From: Deltaproteobacteria bacterium
Lineage (GTDB): Bacteria; Desulfobacterota; Syntrophia; Syntrophales; UBA2185
Direction of reading: 5' to 3'
DNA: 64,000 bases
NCBI GenBank assembly: GCA_026388545.1
Contig: JAPLJS010000053.1
Span: 1-64,000, forward strand
Of the stretch, positions 1 through 9,478 are shown piece by piece (position 1 is the first letter of the stretch; each line of letters opens with the position of its first letter). A program made the translations under genes and the position numbers. Below the pieces are notes generated by a model. The model ran no database searches. It was not told the DNA's origin and worked only from the letters and a program-made list of their open reading frames with translations.

Positions 1-1245
1 GAAAAGATTGTGCAGGAGGGCTTCGAAGACCTCTACTATCAGGTAGAGATGCCTCTCATTTCTGTTCTTGCGGCGATGGAGAAAAAAGGCGTCCTCTTGG
101 ATACAAAGCTGCTAAAGGAGATGTCCGCAGAAATTGAGCAACTGATGACCCTTACCGAGGAAAAGATCTACCAGTTGGCAGGGGGAAAATTCAACGTTAA
201 TTCACCGAAACAACTCCAGGTGGTTCTCTTCGAAAAGCTGGGGCTTCCCAGGGGCAGGAAGACGAAAGAGGGATATTCGACCGATGTCGACGTCTTAACC
301 TACCTGGCCCGGAGCCACGAACTGCCCGCGGAGATCCTGTCATACCGGAGCATGGCAAAGCTGAAATCAACCTACATCGATGCGCTGCCGTTGATTATCA
401 ACCCGGAAACGGGCCGTGTACATACATCCTACAACCAGACAGTAACCGCTACGGGACGTCTTTCCAGCAGCACTCCTAATTTGCAGAATATCCCCATCAG
501 GACACCGGAGGGGAAACGAATCAGACAGGCCTTCATTGCTCATGACGGCTGGGAAATCGTCTCTGCCGATTATTCCCAGATTGAACTCCGGATACTTGCC
601 CATCTCTCCGATGACACAGCGTTGATCGATGCTTTCATGGCAGGCGAAGACATCCACACCGCGACGGCCTCCAATGTCTTCGGGGTATTCCCCGAAATGG
701 TAAATGCGGACATGAGGCGGCAGGCGAAAGTTATCAATTTCGGCATCCTCTACGGCATGAGCGCCTTCGGCTTATCCAAGGAACTGAACGTATCCCCAAA
801 ACTGGCCCAAGCCTATATCGACGAATATTTCAACAAATACCGCGGTGTAAGATCATTTCTGGATGGAATCCTGGAAAGCGCACGGAATAACGGGTTTGTC
901 ACCACCCTCCTGAATCGACGCAGGTATCTCCCTGAAATCAACAGCAGCAATGCTCCCGTCAGACAGTTTACCGAGCGCATGGCCATCAATACTCCGATCC
1001 AGGGTACGGCGGCCGATCTTATCAAAGTGGCCATGATCAATATCTCAAAGCTTTTGGCGAAACGGCATCTCTCCGCAGCAATGATCATGCAGGTTCATGA
1101 TGAACTGGTCTTTGAAGTTCCTCTCGCCGAAAAGGAGGAAATCATGATTCTGGTCAAAGAAGAGATGGAAGAGGTAATAAAACTGAAAGTCCCTCTCAAG
1201 GTGGATATCGCCTCCGGCAGAAACTGGGACGAGGCTCATGGGTAA
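1..1245 (+). CDS. polA: DNA polymerase I, C-terminal part (partial at window edge)
   Basis: This is the polymerase half of DNA polymerase I, which fills gaps and removes primers in replication and repair. The frame is open from base 1, so the N-terminal 5' nuclease and exonuclease regions lie outside the window; about 414 codons remain of a protein usually near 900. Polymerase motif A (SADYSQIELRI) is near codon 189. The O-helix motif (RRQAKVINFGILYG) follows, and motif C (QVHDELVFE) is near codon 366. The catalytic Asp of motif A and the Asp of HDE are both present, so the domain looks active. The next plus-strand gene starts 325 bases later and looks unrelated. Confidence 0.97.
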   Translation, partial: EKIVQEGFEDLYYQVEMPLISVLAAMEKKGVLLDTKLLKEMSAEIEQLMTLTEEKIYQLAGGKFNVNSPKQLQVVLFEKLGLPRGRKTKEGYSTDVDVLTYLARSHELPAEILSYRSMAKLKSTYIDALPLIINPETGRVHTSYNQTVTATGRLSSSTPNLQNIPIRTPEGKRIRQAFIAHDGWEIVSADYSQIELRILAHLSDDTALIDAFMAGEDIHTATASNVFGVFPEMVNADMRRQAKVINFGILYGMSAFGLSKELNVSPKLAQAYIDEYFNKYRGVRSFLDGILESARNNGFVTTLLNRRRYLPEINSSNAPVRQFTERMAINTPIQGTAADLIKVAMINISKLLAKRHLSAAMIMQVHDELVFEVPLAEKEEIMILVKEEMEEVIKLKVPLKVDIASGRNWDEAHG

Positions 1246-1570
1246 GATTATTTTGTTTTTTAATTGGTACAGTGTCCCCAAAATTCCGAATTTTTAAGTA
1301 GTGAAGAAACACCCTCTCTTGTTTTGTTTGAACAATAGCCCCTCCTTATTCTTCCCCTTATAATGCTGGTTTTATCCTCGTATTTCTCCTATATTTTTCC
1401 AATATTGTTTTTTTGGATATTCACTATATAGTCCTTCCAGATTTCATCGAACTTCCCCACAGCATGCTGCGGAGAATCTTCGATCCTTTAGGATATTGCC
1501 GAATCGAATCCTTAAGATACGGCAAGCTTTTTTCACAGATAAGGGTTGGTAATAGGAGGGAGATTAAACA
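1246..1570. other. Intergenic region with a GTGTCCCC/AATTCC motif
   Basis: This 325-base AT-rich gap has no convincing gene. Near 1273-1286 it carries TGTCCCC followed by AAAATTCC. The same pairing recurs in the palindromes at 43413-43490 and 46914-46962, so this may be a decayed half copy of that repeat. A clear ribosome binding site (AGGAGGG) for the next gene lies at about 1555-1561. Confidence 0.4.
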
Positions 1571-2044
1571 ATGGGAGATCCTGTCGCCTACATGTTTTAT
1601 GTGCTGCGACTTGCACAAGAACAGCAAACAGCTACATCGATCTTTAACACAATTACATTTTGGCTAATAATCGGCATCATGGCCCCAATACTTATTAAGT
1701 TCCTCCTCGCTGCAGCAGAATTTTCCAGAGTCAAAAAGGGCCTAATTGCAGATAAAGATAAATTTAAACAAAGCCCCCTTGGGCCATTCGGTATGTTTTT
1801 TGGAATACCGGCTTTCATCCCAAGGAGCAAGTCTGAGATAGAAAGTGAAAAGCAGTATGCGTATAAGAAATGGGGCACAACTTTTAGCGCCACCTGTATT
1901 GTTTGTGGATTATTTCTGTTTATAATCGCAGTGATAGGAAACGCAGATAGTAATGTAAGTGCAATCGGCAAAATCAAGAATGTTACGCCGGGAACGATTC
2001 TGTTTATTATAGGCTTTTTATTTCGGAAGACTTTGCAACGGTAA
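1571..2044 (+). CDS. Hypothetical inner-membrane protein
   Basis: I do not recognise this 157-residue protein. It has three hydrophobic stretches long enough to span the membrane: about residues 25-50, 98-118 and 135-152. A basic, hydrophilic segment lies between the first two. The start ATG is supported by a good AGGAGGG site about ten bases upstream. It stands alone between polA and a minus-strand gene pair, so the context gives no functional hint. Confidence 0.7.
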   Translation: MGDPVAYMFYVLRLAQEQQTATSIFNTITFWLIIGIMAPILIKFLLAAAEFSRVKKGLIADKDKFKQSPLGPFGMFFGIPAFIPRSKSEIESEKQYAYKKWGTTFSATCIVCGLFLFIIAVIGNADSNVSAIGKIKNVTPGTILFIIGFLFRKTLQR

Positions 2045-2167
2045 AAATTAAGGTTCGGCTAACAACCCCATGAACCAGGATGTTGGTAAGGAATGGAACT
2101 TATTGATTGTATTCGGTCGCTAACCCCGATGCAAGCTTCGGGGAATGTGCTCGCTGCGGATTCATGG

Positions 2168-2599
2168 TTAATCTGAACTATCCTTTAAAAAGGGAATCTC
2201 CTCGTCTTTGATATAGACCAGCGCCTGGCAGACCGCAATGAGATTGCTGTCATCCCTTACCGTAATCTGGTAGGAAGCCGTCCTTCGTGTTCGATTGATT
2301 TCCTTTGATTCCGCCGTCAATACGGTATTCTTCTTCGGCGGCCTCATGTAGGTCACATTGATATTGAGGGCAACGGCAATGTTGCTGTGGCTGTTGGATG
2401 ATATCTCGAATGCCTCATCGATTAATGAAAATATCGCACCGCCATGGGCCATTCCATATATATTATCCATCTGCTCTGTGTATTCCATTTCGCAGAACGC
2501 ATAGCCTTCTCCCACATCCTTCAATTTAATATTGAGAAGGTTGGCAAAGGGTTCCTCGGCAACTTTTTTAAAATACACTGCTCTCTTCCGGTCTTTCAT
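2168..2599 (-). CDS. PaaI-type hotdog thioesterase
   Basis: Predicted acyl-CoA thioesterase of the PaaI/YdiI hotdog family, which hydrolyses aryl- or acyl-CoA thioesters in the cytoplasm. The typical central helix motif is visible (YGMAHGGAIFSLIDEAFE), with the HGG and the Asp/Glu used for catalysis in the family. It is followed by strands ending in VTYMRPPKKNTVLTAESKEI. I chose the ATG at 2599, 12 bases after an AGGAG; a TTG at 2611 is the longer alternative. It lies 27 bases downstream of the acetolactate decarboxylase gene on the same strand and may be co-transcribed with it. The substrate cannot be read from the sequence. Confidence 0.85.
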   Translation of the reverse strand: MKDRKRAVYFKKVAEEPFANLLNIKLKDVGEGYAFCEMEYTEQMDNIYGMAHGGAIFSLIDEAFEISSNSHSNIAVALNINVTYMRPPKKNTVLTAESKEINRTRRTASYQITVRDDSNLIAVCQALVYIKDEEIPFLKDSSD

Positions 2600-2625
2600 A
2601 TCGGCTATCAACTCCTAAAATAACA

Positions 2626-3435
2626 TTACCGGCCAGTGGGCGCCCTGGACTTTTCGACCTTATCCAGATCCTTCCTTTTTTCTTTGGTCAGGTCTGTAGT
2701 ATAAAAAGACTCGCTTCGCGGCAAAACCATACGGAATTCATGCACAGCTTCGACCCCTATATTCACGGAGTCTGTCTGAAAGCCAAGCACATGTCCCCCC
2801 GACATCTTGTCTTCCGTTATAAAATGCAGGTGATATCCCGGAACATTGACACCGCCAACGTAGGCGGGACAACGGAAGCCAACCAATGTTCCCCTGATAT
2901 TACGCAATTCAAATTCAGGCTGATTCGCAAGCGCGTCCACGAGGCGGGGGTAAGGTTTTTGCTGTTTGTAGACGGATCGCGTTTTCACCTGCTTGAACAT
3001 TCCGTCAACCCGTATGGCATAGAAGATGTTTTTTGTCGGAATTAATTCGTCGAGATAATTGGTCAACCCCTGAAAATCCAGCGACGATTCCGGAGGAACG
3101 ACACTCACAGCATCGAAAAAGGTAACCACGGCGAATGGCGTTTTCATCGATCCTTGAATACGGTACGCTTTGCCGTCGGCCCGAATCTGATAGAAAATGC
3201 CATCGAGTGCAATCATCTCACCATCGAGGCCGTCGAATGTACCGATGCCAAAATCACCGTGCCGTGACAATTCGCCAACTGTCATACCTGAATCATAAAC
3301 ACCCTCCAAAAGGGCATTGATTGCAGAGTACTGGAATATGGCGCTGCGCTCTTTCGGCAGACTTGCACAGCCGCCGGAAATACCCAGCACAACCGCCAAT
3401 CCCACAATAATAACCCTACGGATCATAGAACACAT
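2626..3435 (-). CDS. Alpha-acetolactate decarboxylase, exported (probable lipoprotein)
   Basis: Alpha-acetolactate decarboxylase converts 2-acetolactate to acetoin and CO2. Family features are visible: VGELSRHGDFGIGTFDGLDGEM near the N-terminus of the mature part, the GTLVGFRCP segment with the conserved Arg, and the zinc-binding GYHLHF with a further His in GGHVLGF. A hydrophobic signal (MIRRVIIVGLAVVLGIS) ends in GGC, suggesting export as a lipoprotein, although the -3 position of the lipobox is Ser and so not canonical. The start at 3435 has an AGG nine bases upstream; ATGs at 3459 and 3426 are alternatives. No acetolactate synthase or butanediol dehydrogenase gene lies nearby. Confidence 0.85.
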   Translation of the reverse strand: MCSMIRRVIIVGLAVVLGISGGCASLPKERSAIFQYSAINALLEGVYDSGMTVGELSRHGDFGIGTFDGLDGEMIALDGIFYQIRADGKAYRIQGSMKTPFAVVTFFDAVSVVPPESSLDFQGLTNYLDELIPTKNIFYAIRVDGMFKQVKTRSVYKQQKPYPRLVDALANQPEFELRNIRGTLVGFRCPAYVGGVNVPGYHLHFITEDKMSGGHVLGFQTDSVNIGVEAVHEFRMVLPRSESFYTTDLTKEKRKDLDKVEKSRAPTGR

Positions 3436-3471
3436 ACCATGGCGCCTCGTTATATGCATTAATTCTCTATG

Positions 3472-5718
3472 TTACAATCCAATCAATAGAGCAAGGCGAT
3501 AGGCAATGAGGCCTCCTGAAAAAGAAACCACAAGCATAAGCAGTAAAGACGATGCAAACCACTTCCAGTTGCCCAATTCCCGTTTCATTACGGCAACAGT
3601 CGCAGCACAGGGAACAAAAAGCATCAGAACAACCATGAAAGCAAGTCCTGAGGCATTACTTACAACTGTCGGCAAGATGTGAAGCAACCCCTGTTCTCCG
3701 ACGCCGTAAAGGACACTGAGCGTTGCTATTGCATTCTCTTTTGCCACAAAACTTGTAATCAAGGCAGTCAGCATTTTCCAGTCAAGCCCCATTGGTTTCC
3801 CTATCGGTTCCAGGAGGCGGCCTATCCACGCCAGAATGCTCCCTTCCACATTTCCGTCCGGGAGATAGGATAAAACCCATATCAAGATCGAAACCGTCAT
3901 TATGACGGTGCCCGCCCTCTTCACAAATGCAACTGTCCTTGCCCACACGACAAGACCTATCGTTTTCGGATCAGGTTTATGATACAGGGGAAGTTCCATA
4001 ATGAACGGCATCGGCTCATCCTTCAAAACAAATTTATTGATCAGCATACCTATTACACCTAATACAAGGATGTTCATGGCCAGCAATGACCAGGAAACAA
4101 GAGCTGCCTTGTCCGCAAACAGAGCGGCGGCAACAACGGTGAGAACGGCAAGCCGTGCCGTGCACGGGACGAAGGGAATAAGGAATATTGTCAGTAACCG
4201 TTCCTTCTTGGATTCCACAATCCTGGTCCCCAAAATCGAGGGCACGTTACACCCAAAACCTAAACACATGGGGATAAAACTCTTCCCGTGGAGACCCACA
4301 AGGTGCATGAATCTGTCCATTACAAATGCCGCTCTGGCCATGTATCCCACATCTTCCAGAAACGCCATGACCGCGAAAAATATCAACAGTATGGGAAGCA
4401 AGGTAAAAACAGATCCCACGCCACCGATGATACCGTCGATGAGGATTCCTCTGATCCAGGGATGAAAAGAAACGAGTGCCGGTTCACTCCACCGGGCAAA
4501 AGCGCTTACCAGTTTTTCAAGCTGTTTCTGCAAGGGAAATCCTACTTTGTAGGTTACAAAGAAGACGCTTGCAAATACCGCAAGGAGGATCGGAATACCA
4601 AAAACGGGGCGGGTGAGGACATGATCAATTCTGTCAGTCATAACAACCTGCCCCATTTTAAATCTCAAAACGGCCGCCCGGGTAACCTTTTCGATCCAGT
4701 CATACCTGCCGTCAACCACAGCATGGAGTGAATCCTCGTGTTTAATAAGAAGTGATTGAATCTCGCTCCATGTGTGATCCGGCACAAGACCCTGTATCAT
4801 TTTCAATATTTCCGGATCGCCTTCCATGAGCTTCGTCGACGTCCAACGAATGGTGAATGGAGGCCGGACATAGTCTTTAATAAGTTCCATGAGACGGTCA
4901 AAAATAGCTCTATGATCCGGGGAGACATCCGGTATTCTTGGTTTGTATTCGGTTTCTCCCTTCGCAACAGCAATGACCGTTGACACAAGCTCCTTGATCC
5001 CCCTGTTTTTCGTCGCAACCATCGGAACAACGGGTATTCCCAGAGATTTCTGGAGGGCCTTCACATCAATCTGGATTCCCTGAGAGTCTGCAACATCTAT
5101 CATATTAACGGCTACAACAATAGGAGGGCCTAAAAGCAACAGCTCAGATAAAAGATAGAGACTTCTTTCGAGTGCGGATGCATTTACAAGAAGGATAATA
5201 ACGTCCGGATTCACGCTGATAATGAAATCCCTGGCAACTCTTTCCTCTTCTGAAAAGGCGGTCAGGCTATATATGCCGGGCAGGTCTATGATCTGCATCT
5301 CTACATCATTCGAAACATGGGCGCCTTCTTTTTTCTCTACTGTTTTTCCCGGCCAGTTGCCTACATGCTGAGATAATCCGGTGAGGATGTTAAATACCGT
5401 TGATTTTCCCACATTTGGCTGCCCTGCAAGTGCAACAAGAAGTTTTTTGCCGACTTTTACCGTGTCTGTTTCATCCCGTGACGCCGGAACCCTGTATACC
5501 AGTATTTTCGACGCCTCTCCGCTTCCCAGCGCTACCCTCGTATCTGTTACCTGTACAATAACCAATCCTCCGCTTTTACGAAGGACTTTGAGTTTCGCGT
5601 TGCACACAATCCCCATACTTGCAAGCCTGCTCGTCAGGGACTTTTCACCGGATATGGTTTGAATTATCCCTTCCTCACCCACTCCCATTGATGTAACGGG
5701 TATTAATTCAGCGCCCAT
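3472..5718 (-). CDS. feoB: FeoA-FeoB fusion, ferrous iron transporter
   Basis: Fe(II) uptake transporter of the inner membrane, with the small FeoA SH3-like domain fused to the N-terminus (about residues 1-77). The G domain follows: G1 GQPNVGKS near residue 97, G3 DLPG near 143 and G4 NMID near 205. From about residue 345 a membrane domain with paired gate repeats is visible (MAFLEDVGYMARAAFVMDRFMHLVGLHGKSFIP and CNVPSILGTR). At 748 residues it matches FeoB plus FeoA. The start has an AAGGGG site. A TATAAT-like -10 lies at 5765-5770 on this strand, but no clear -35 or Fur box was found. No separate feoC is seen. Confidence 0.96.
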   Translation of the reverse strand: MGAELIPVTSMGVGEEGIIQTISGEKSLTSRLASMGIVCNAKLKVLRKSGGLVIVQVTDTRVALGSGEASKILVYRVPASRDETDTVKVGKKLLVALAGQPNVGKSTVFNILTGLSQHVGNWPGKTVEKKEGAHVSNDVEMQIIDLPGIYSLTAFSEEERVARDFIISVNPDVIILLVNASALERSLYLLSELLLLGPPIVVAVNMIDVADSQGIQIDVKALQKSLGIPVVPMVATKNRGIKELVSTVIAVAKGETEYKPRIPDVSPDHRAIFDRLMELIKDYVRPPFTIRWTSTKLMEGDPEILKMIQGLVPDHTWSEIQSLLIKHEDSLHAVVDGRYDWIEKVTRAAVLRFKMGQVVMTDRIDHVLTRPVFGIPILLAVFASVFFVTYKVGFPLQKQLEKLVSAFARWSEPALVSFHPWIRGILIDGIIGGVGSVFTLLPILLIFFAVMAFLEDVGYMARAAFVMDRFMHLVGLHGKSFIPMCLGFGCNVPSILGTRIVESKKERLLTIFLIPFVPCTARLAVLTVVAAALFADKAALVSWSLLAMNILVLGVIGMLINKFVLKDEPMPFIMELPLYHKPDPKTIGLVVWARTVAFVKRAGTVIMTVSILIWVLSYLPDGNVEGSILAWIGRLLEPIGKPMGLDWKMLTALITSFVAKENAIATLSVLYGVGEQGLLHILPTVVSNASGLAFMVVLMLFVPCAATVAVMKRELGNWKWFASSLLLMLVVSFSGGLIAYRLALLIGL

Positions 5719-5876
5719 TTGCCCCTTTCATAATAGGAAAATCAACGAGCACGCTTATACCAAAATTATATCGGAAAATATACAAAAATGAAGTTCACCG
5801 ACTGGAGGGGTAGCTTCACGGAAAGGAAGATAGTGTGGAAGCGGAGTTTCGGGACGCGTCCCCGATCATTTGACAG

Positions 5877-6560
5877 CTAAATATCCAACAGATGCCCATT
5901 CTCCTTTAACCAGAGCCTCTGTTTCTTGTAATCGGGAGTGGTTTTCGCTACCAAATCCCAGAAGCGCACAGAATGATTTTTTTCTTTCATATGTGTTAAT
6001 TCATGGACAACCACGTAATCAATAACGGAACAGGGCGCCATGATAAGACGCCAGCTGAAAGACAGATGATTAAACGGAGAACAGGAACCCCAGCGGCATT
6101 GTGCGCTACTTATCCTGCTGCCATTCGGGTAAAGCTCAAGTTTCCGGCTGTAATAATCAATCCTTTCTCCGATATATTCCTGGGCTCTTTTTCTGTACCA
6201 TACAATGAAAAGCTCTCTTCCCCGATTTGCATTATCTCCGGTAAGGACAAATTGACTTGAGGAAAAGGTCAAGGAGTCACATACATCATTGTTATCCTCT
6301 ATTTTCAATCGGTAGGATATCCCCAGAAATAAAAAAAGTTCTCCCGTCACATATTCCTTTGGCTTGATTTCTTTCAGCCTTTTATCCCTTTCTCTGATCT
6401 TTCTTAACAACCACCTTTTTTTCGTATTGAAAAATTTATCTATTTCTCCCATCGGGGTGCGATGGGGCGCATAAACAACAGTGGTCCCGTCCGCTTTCAC
6501 CTGTAATGAGATCGTCTTTTTTCTTTTTTTGCTCCTTACTAATAGATAACTCATGTCCAT
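5877..6560 (-). CDS. YgjP/DUF45-type zinc metallopeptidase
   Basis: Putative cytoplasmic zinc metalloprotease of the YgjP (DUF45, M48-like) family. The HELTH zinc motif is at about residues 184-188 in VVHELTHMKEKNHSVRFWDLV, preceded by the family-typical RWGSCSPFNHLSFSWRLIMAP. The length of 227 residues is normal. The N-terminal part (VRSKKRKKTISLQVKADGTTVVYAP) also matches this family. The physiological substrate is unknown. It is flanked by an unrelated lipoprotein gene and feoB, so it is probably transcribed alone. Confidence 0.9.
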   Translation of the reverse strand: MDMSYLLVRSKKRKKTISLQVKADGTTVVYAPHRTPMGEIDKFFNTKKRWLLRKIRERDKRLKEIKPKEYVTGELFLFLGISYRLKIEDNNDVCDSLTFSSSQFVLTGDNANRGRELFIVWYRKRAQEYIGERIDYYSRKLELYPNGSRISSAQCRWGSCSPFNHLSFSWRLIMAPCSVIDYVVVHELTHMKEKNHSVRFWDLVAKTTPDYKKQRLWLKENGHLLDI

Positions 6561-6741
6561 TTTTTATCGTCCTACACGTTGCATTGCTTGCTGTGAGCAA
6601 ATATACCATTTATTAAGGGGAGAAAATAGAGTATGATGAGAATCTGAATAAATAAAGCTGAAGAGTGGAAGACAATATACTCCGCAAGCCTCTGGCAGAA
6701 TTTACAGAGTGCTGTTTGCAAGGATTAATCCCATTCATAAA

Positions 6742-6787
6742 AAAACAGCCGAGCACTATAATAAATAATGAGATGCTCGGCTGTTTT
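6742..6787 (-). terminator. Rho-independent terminator of the small lipoprotein gene
   Basis: A perfect 14-base stem pairs 6742-6755 with 6774-6787 around an 18-base loop. Read on the minus strand it ends in a run of U. It lies 24 bases after the stop of the lipoprotein gene. The T-rich flank on the other side could let it act in both directions. Confidence 0.85.
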
Positions 6788-6810
6788 CTTATTAGGTTTT
6801 AATAAAGATA

Positions 6811-7035
6811 TTACTTGTGCGCTGGCGCTGCCGGAGCTGGCGCTGCTGGAGCTGGTGCCCCAGGTGCAGGCGCTGGTGCTCCAGGTGCTCCCGGTGCTGG
6901 TGCCGGAGCCGCTGCTTCTTTCTTAGCTGGCTCTGCAGGTTTCTTTTCTGGTGCAGATGGACAGCCAACCAAAACAAGCGTAAATGCTATTAACATCAGC
7001 ACCGAAAGAATGAAAGCAAACACCTTCTTCATCAA
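6811..7035 (-). CDS. Small Pro/Ala-rich lipoprotein
   Basis: A 74-residue predicted lipoprotein. Residues 1-24 form a signal peptide ending in the lipobox LVGC. The mature part is a Lys/Glu/Ala/Pro segment followed by Ala-Pro-Gly repeats (APAPGAPG type), a low-complexity, probably extended chain. Similar tails occur in periplasm-spanning or cell-wall-associated lipoproteins, but no function can be assigned. Expression signals are strong: AAAGGAGGT ahead of the ATG, a sigma70-like promoter at 7097-7124 and a strong terminator. This suggests an abundant, monocistronic product. The mirror-image frame on the plus strand is a composition artefact. Confidence 0.85.
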   Translation of the reverse strand: MMKKVFAFILSVLMLIAFTLVLVGCPSAPEKKPAEPAKKEAAAPAPAPGAPGAPAPAPGAPAPAAPAPAAPAHK

Positions 7036-7096
7036 CTAGTACCTCCTTTCAAAAATTTTCAGACGCTGGGTGTTAAACCCATACCTTTAGCGTGGC

Positions 7097-7124
7097 AAAA
7101 TACTCCATTTTTTTTCCTTGTCAA
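7097..7124 (-). promoter_or_regulatory. Sigma70-like promoter for the Pro/Ala-rich lipoprotein
   Basis: On the minus strand, TTGACA (7119-7124) is followed after 16 bases by TATTTT (7097-7102). The expected start site is near 7090, giving a leader of about 55 bases before the strong AAAGGAGGT site. Confidence 0.6.
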
Positions 7125-7281
7125 GATAAATCTATCAAATATTTCATTTAAAAATGGGGCACTGCTTCTCTCATACCCTGATCCTTTATCTATGATGGCA
7201 TAAATCGTTTACAATTATAACTACATAGTGATTTGCTCTTTGTGAGGAATAAATGCGCAACAAGTCTTGACGAGGAGGTTT

Positions 7282-7650
7282 TCAAGCCCGGCCATAATCA
7301 TCTTCTGAGCGCTCAATGTCATCTTCACCGAAGTAATCGCCTGTTTGAGTTTCGATGAAGATCAGGTTTTCATCCCCGGAGTTCATAATCCGGTGCCAGG
7401 CTTCCTGCGGAATATCTATGGCCTGGCCAGCTTTCAGGGGTATCTCCTCATCATTTCGGGTTACGACGGCATGACCCTGCACAATATACCAGTGCTCCAT
7501 CCTGTGTCGGTGACGCTGCAGACTCAATCGCTGCTTCGGATACACAACAATCCGTTTCACTTTATGGTCAGGCTCATCATCGAGAACACGGTAATAACCC
7601 CATGGCCGGTGATCTTCAACAGATATTAGGGATGATTTTGAGGGCACCAT
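7282..7650 (-). CDS. Mannose-6-phosphate isomerase-type cupin
   Basis: A 122-residue single-domain cupin similar to the C-terminal isomerase half of AlgA/ManC-type bifunctional enzymes. The opening WGYYRVLDDEPDHKVKRIVVYPKQRLSLQRHRHRMEHWYIVQG carries the cupin motif 1 metal ligands (HRHRMEHW, with Glu and His). Motif 2 is seen as IDIPQEAWHRIMN. The family interconverts mannose-6-phosphate and fructose-6-phosphate or serves as a sugar-binding cupin. As a stand-alone cupin without the nucleotidyltransferase domain, its activity is uncertain. It lies just downstream of the tRNA cluster on the same strand. Confidence 0.85.
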   Translation of the reverse strand: MVPSKSSLISVEDHRPWGYYRVLDDEPDHKVKRIVVYPKQRLSLQRHRHRMEHWYIVQGHAVVTRNDEEIPLKAGQAIDIPQEAWHRIMNSGDENLIFIETQTGDYFGEDDIERSEDDYGRA

Positions 7651-7683
7651 ACTGATGTTAAGAAGTTATTCCTGCTTTTTATT

Positions 7684-7760
7684 TGGCACGCCCAGCAGGG
7701 GTCGAACCTGCGACCTTTGGATTCGTAGTCCAACGCTCTATCCATCTGAGCTATGGGCGC
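7684..7760 (-). tRNA. tRNA-Arg (anticodon ACG)
   Basis: The minus strand folds as a complete cloverleaf. The acceptor stem GCGCCCA pairs with TGGGCGT, and the anticodon stem TTGGA/TCCAA encloses the loop CTACGAA with anticodon ACG. GGTTCGACC forms the T arm. The 3' CCA is encoded. It is the last gene of a three-tRNA cluster downstream of serS. Confidence 0.95.
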
Positions 7761-7772
7761 TCCATAAATGTA

Positions 7773-7867
<95 letters not shown>

Positions 7868-7969
7868 GTTTATTTAGGGATCAGAGGGCAGGGGATAGGG
7901 ATCAGTAAAATCTTTATGACTCCTCGCTGATCCCTGTTCCCTAACCCCTAACCCCTAATTCTCTGTTCA

Positions 7970-8055
7970 TGGCGGAGGGAACAGGATTCGAACCTGCGAA
8001 CCTTTCGGTTAACGGTTTTCAAGACCGCCGCCATCGACCTCTCGGCCATCCCTCC
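7970..8055 (-). tRNA. tRNA-Ser (anticodon TGA)
   Basis: The minus-strand tRNA has acceptor stem GGAGGGA/TCCCTCC and an encoded CCA end. Its anticodon loop CTTGAAA gives anticodon TGA, and it has a long variable arm. It starts 33 bases after the stop codon of serS, so the serine tRNA and its synthetase may share a transcript. Confidence 0.95.
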
Positions 8056-8088
8056 GTGATGATGTCTCTTGCAGGAATGCAGTGCATA

Positions 8089-9369
8089 TTAACCCGGGGG
8101 TAGTATCCTGTCAATTCCTTTCACGTACGGTCTTAGTGCGTCGGGGATAATAACACTCCCATCAACCTGCTGGAAATTTTCCAGAACAGCAACGACGGTT
8201 CTCCCCACAGCCAGTCCGGACCCGTTGAGGGTGTGGACAAACTCCACCTTGCCGCTCACGTCGCGGCGGAACCTTATAGACGCTCTGCGGGCCTGAAAAT
8301 CCCCAAAATTACTGCAGGAGGATATTTCTCTGTACGTATCCTGACCGGGAAGCCATACCTCAATATCATAGGTCTTGGCGGAAGAAAACCCCAAATCCCC
8401 TGTGCACAGACTCACCGTCCTGAAATGAATGTCCAGCCTTTTCAAAATTTCTTCGGCATTGAGGGTTAATTTTTCCAGTTCATCGTAGGATGTCTCCGGT
8501 TGTGTGAATTTGACTAACTCCACCTTGTTGAACTGGTGCTGCCTGATCAATCCCCTTGTATCTTTTCCGTATGAACCCGCCTCAGAACGGAAACAGGGCG
8601 AATACGCCACATAATAGACCGGAAGATCGCGCTCATTTAAAATCTCATCACGATGGATGTTGGTGACCGGTACTTCCGCCGTGGGGATGAGGTAATAATC
8701 AAAGCTTTCAATCTTAAACAGGTCTTCTGCAAATTTCGGGAGTTGCCCCGTTCCTGTCATACTCTGACTGTTTACCATGAAGGGCGTTAATACTTCCGTG
8801 TAGCCATGCTCTGATGTGTGCAGGTCAAGCATAAGATTGATGATGGCCCGCTCCAGCATAGCCCCCAATCCACGATACAAGGTAAATCGTGCTCCCGTTA
8901 TTTTTGCACCCCTCGCAAAATCCAGGATATTCAGATCTTCACCGATTTCCCAGTGCGGTTTTGGTGTAAAATCAAACTGCGGCTTCTCCCCCCAAACCCG
9001 GATTACCGGATTATCCTCCGAACTTGTCCCGTATGTGACGGATTCATGAGGCACATTGGGTATGACCATAATAATATCATGGAGGTCCTCCTCGATTATT
9101 TTCAGGGACTCGTCCATATCTTTGATACGGTCAGACACCTCGCTCATCCTGGCAATAAGCTCAGAGGCGTCTTCTTTCTTTTTTTTCCTCTCGCCGATCT
9201 CCTTGGAGGCTGTGTTCCGCTCATTCCGCAGGGACTCAACTTCCTGGAGGATATCGCGCCTTTTCGCATCCAGAGAAACAAATGCATTGAGGTTAATATC
9301 CTGACCTCTCTCAAGCATTTTTTTCCTAACAAAATCAATATTCTGTCTCAGATACTTTATATCCAGCAT
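8089..9369 (-). CDS. serS: Seryl-tRNA synthetase
   Basis: Class II aminoacyl-tRNA synthetase that charges tRNA-Ser. Residues 1 to about 110 form the antiparallel coiled-coil arm that contacts the long variable arm of the tRNA. The catalytic domain shows motif 2 ([27 protein letters not shown]) and motif 3 ([20 protein letters not shown]). The length of 426 residues is normal. GGGAAGG precedes the ATG. Two serine tRNA genes and one arginine tRNA gene follow immediately on the same strand. Confidence 0.98.
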   Translation of the reverse strand: MLDIKYLRQNIDFVRKKMLERGQDINLNAFVSLDAKRRDILQEVESLRNERNTASKEIGERKKKKEDASELIARMSEVSDRIKDMDESLKIIEEDLHDIIMVIPNVPHESVTYGTSSEDNPVIRVWGEKPQFDFTPKPHWEIGEDLNILDFARGAKITGARFTLYRGLGAMLERAIINLMLDLHTSEHGYTEVLTPFMVNSQSMTGTGQLPKFAEDLFKIESFDYYLIPTAEVPVTNIHRDEILNERDLPVYYVAYSPCFRSEAGSYGKDTRGLIRQHQFNKVELVKFTQPETSYDELEKLTLNAEEILKRLDIHFRTVSLCTGDLGFSSAKTYDIEVWLPGQDTYREISSCSNFGDFQARRASIRFRRDVSGKVEFVHTLNGSGLAVGRTVVAVLENFQQVDGSVIIPDALRPYVKGIDRILPPG

Positions 9370-9478
9370 GATCTGACCTTCCCTTTATCATAGCCCCGTT
9401 AAAAAGATAAGCTTCCTATCACTTCAAACCCTTGAAGTCAATATTTTTTATCCGGGTATTGATTTGATCTCTCTGTTT

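Noticed and set aside
5719-5800. A Fur box upstream of feoB
   Set aside because: Only a TATAAT-like -10 was found; no GATAATGATAATCATTATC-like palindrome is present.
6815-7039. Open frame on the plus strand opposite the Pro/Ala-rich lipoprotein
   Set aside because: It is the mirror of the GC-rich Ala/Pro codons, giving Gly/Ala repeats, and has no ribosome binding site.
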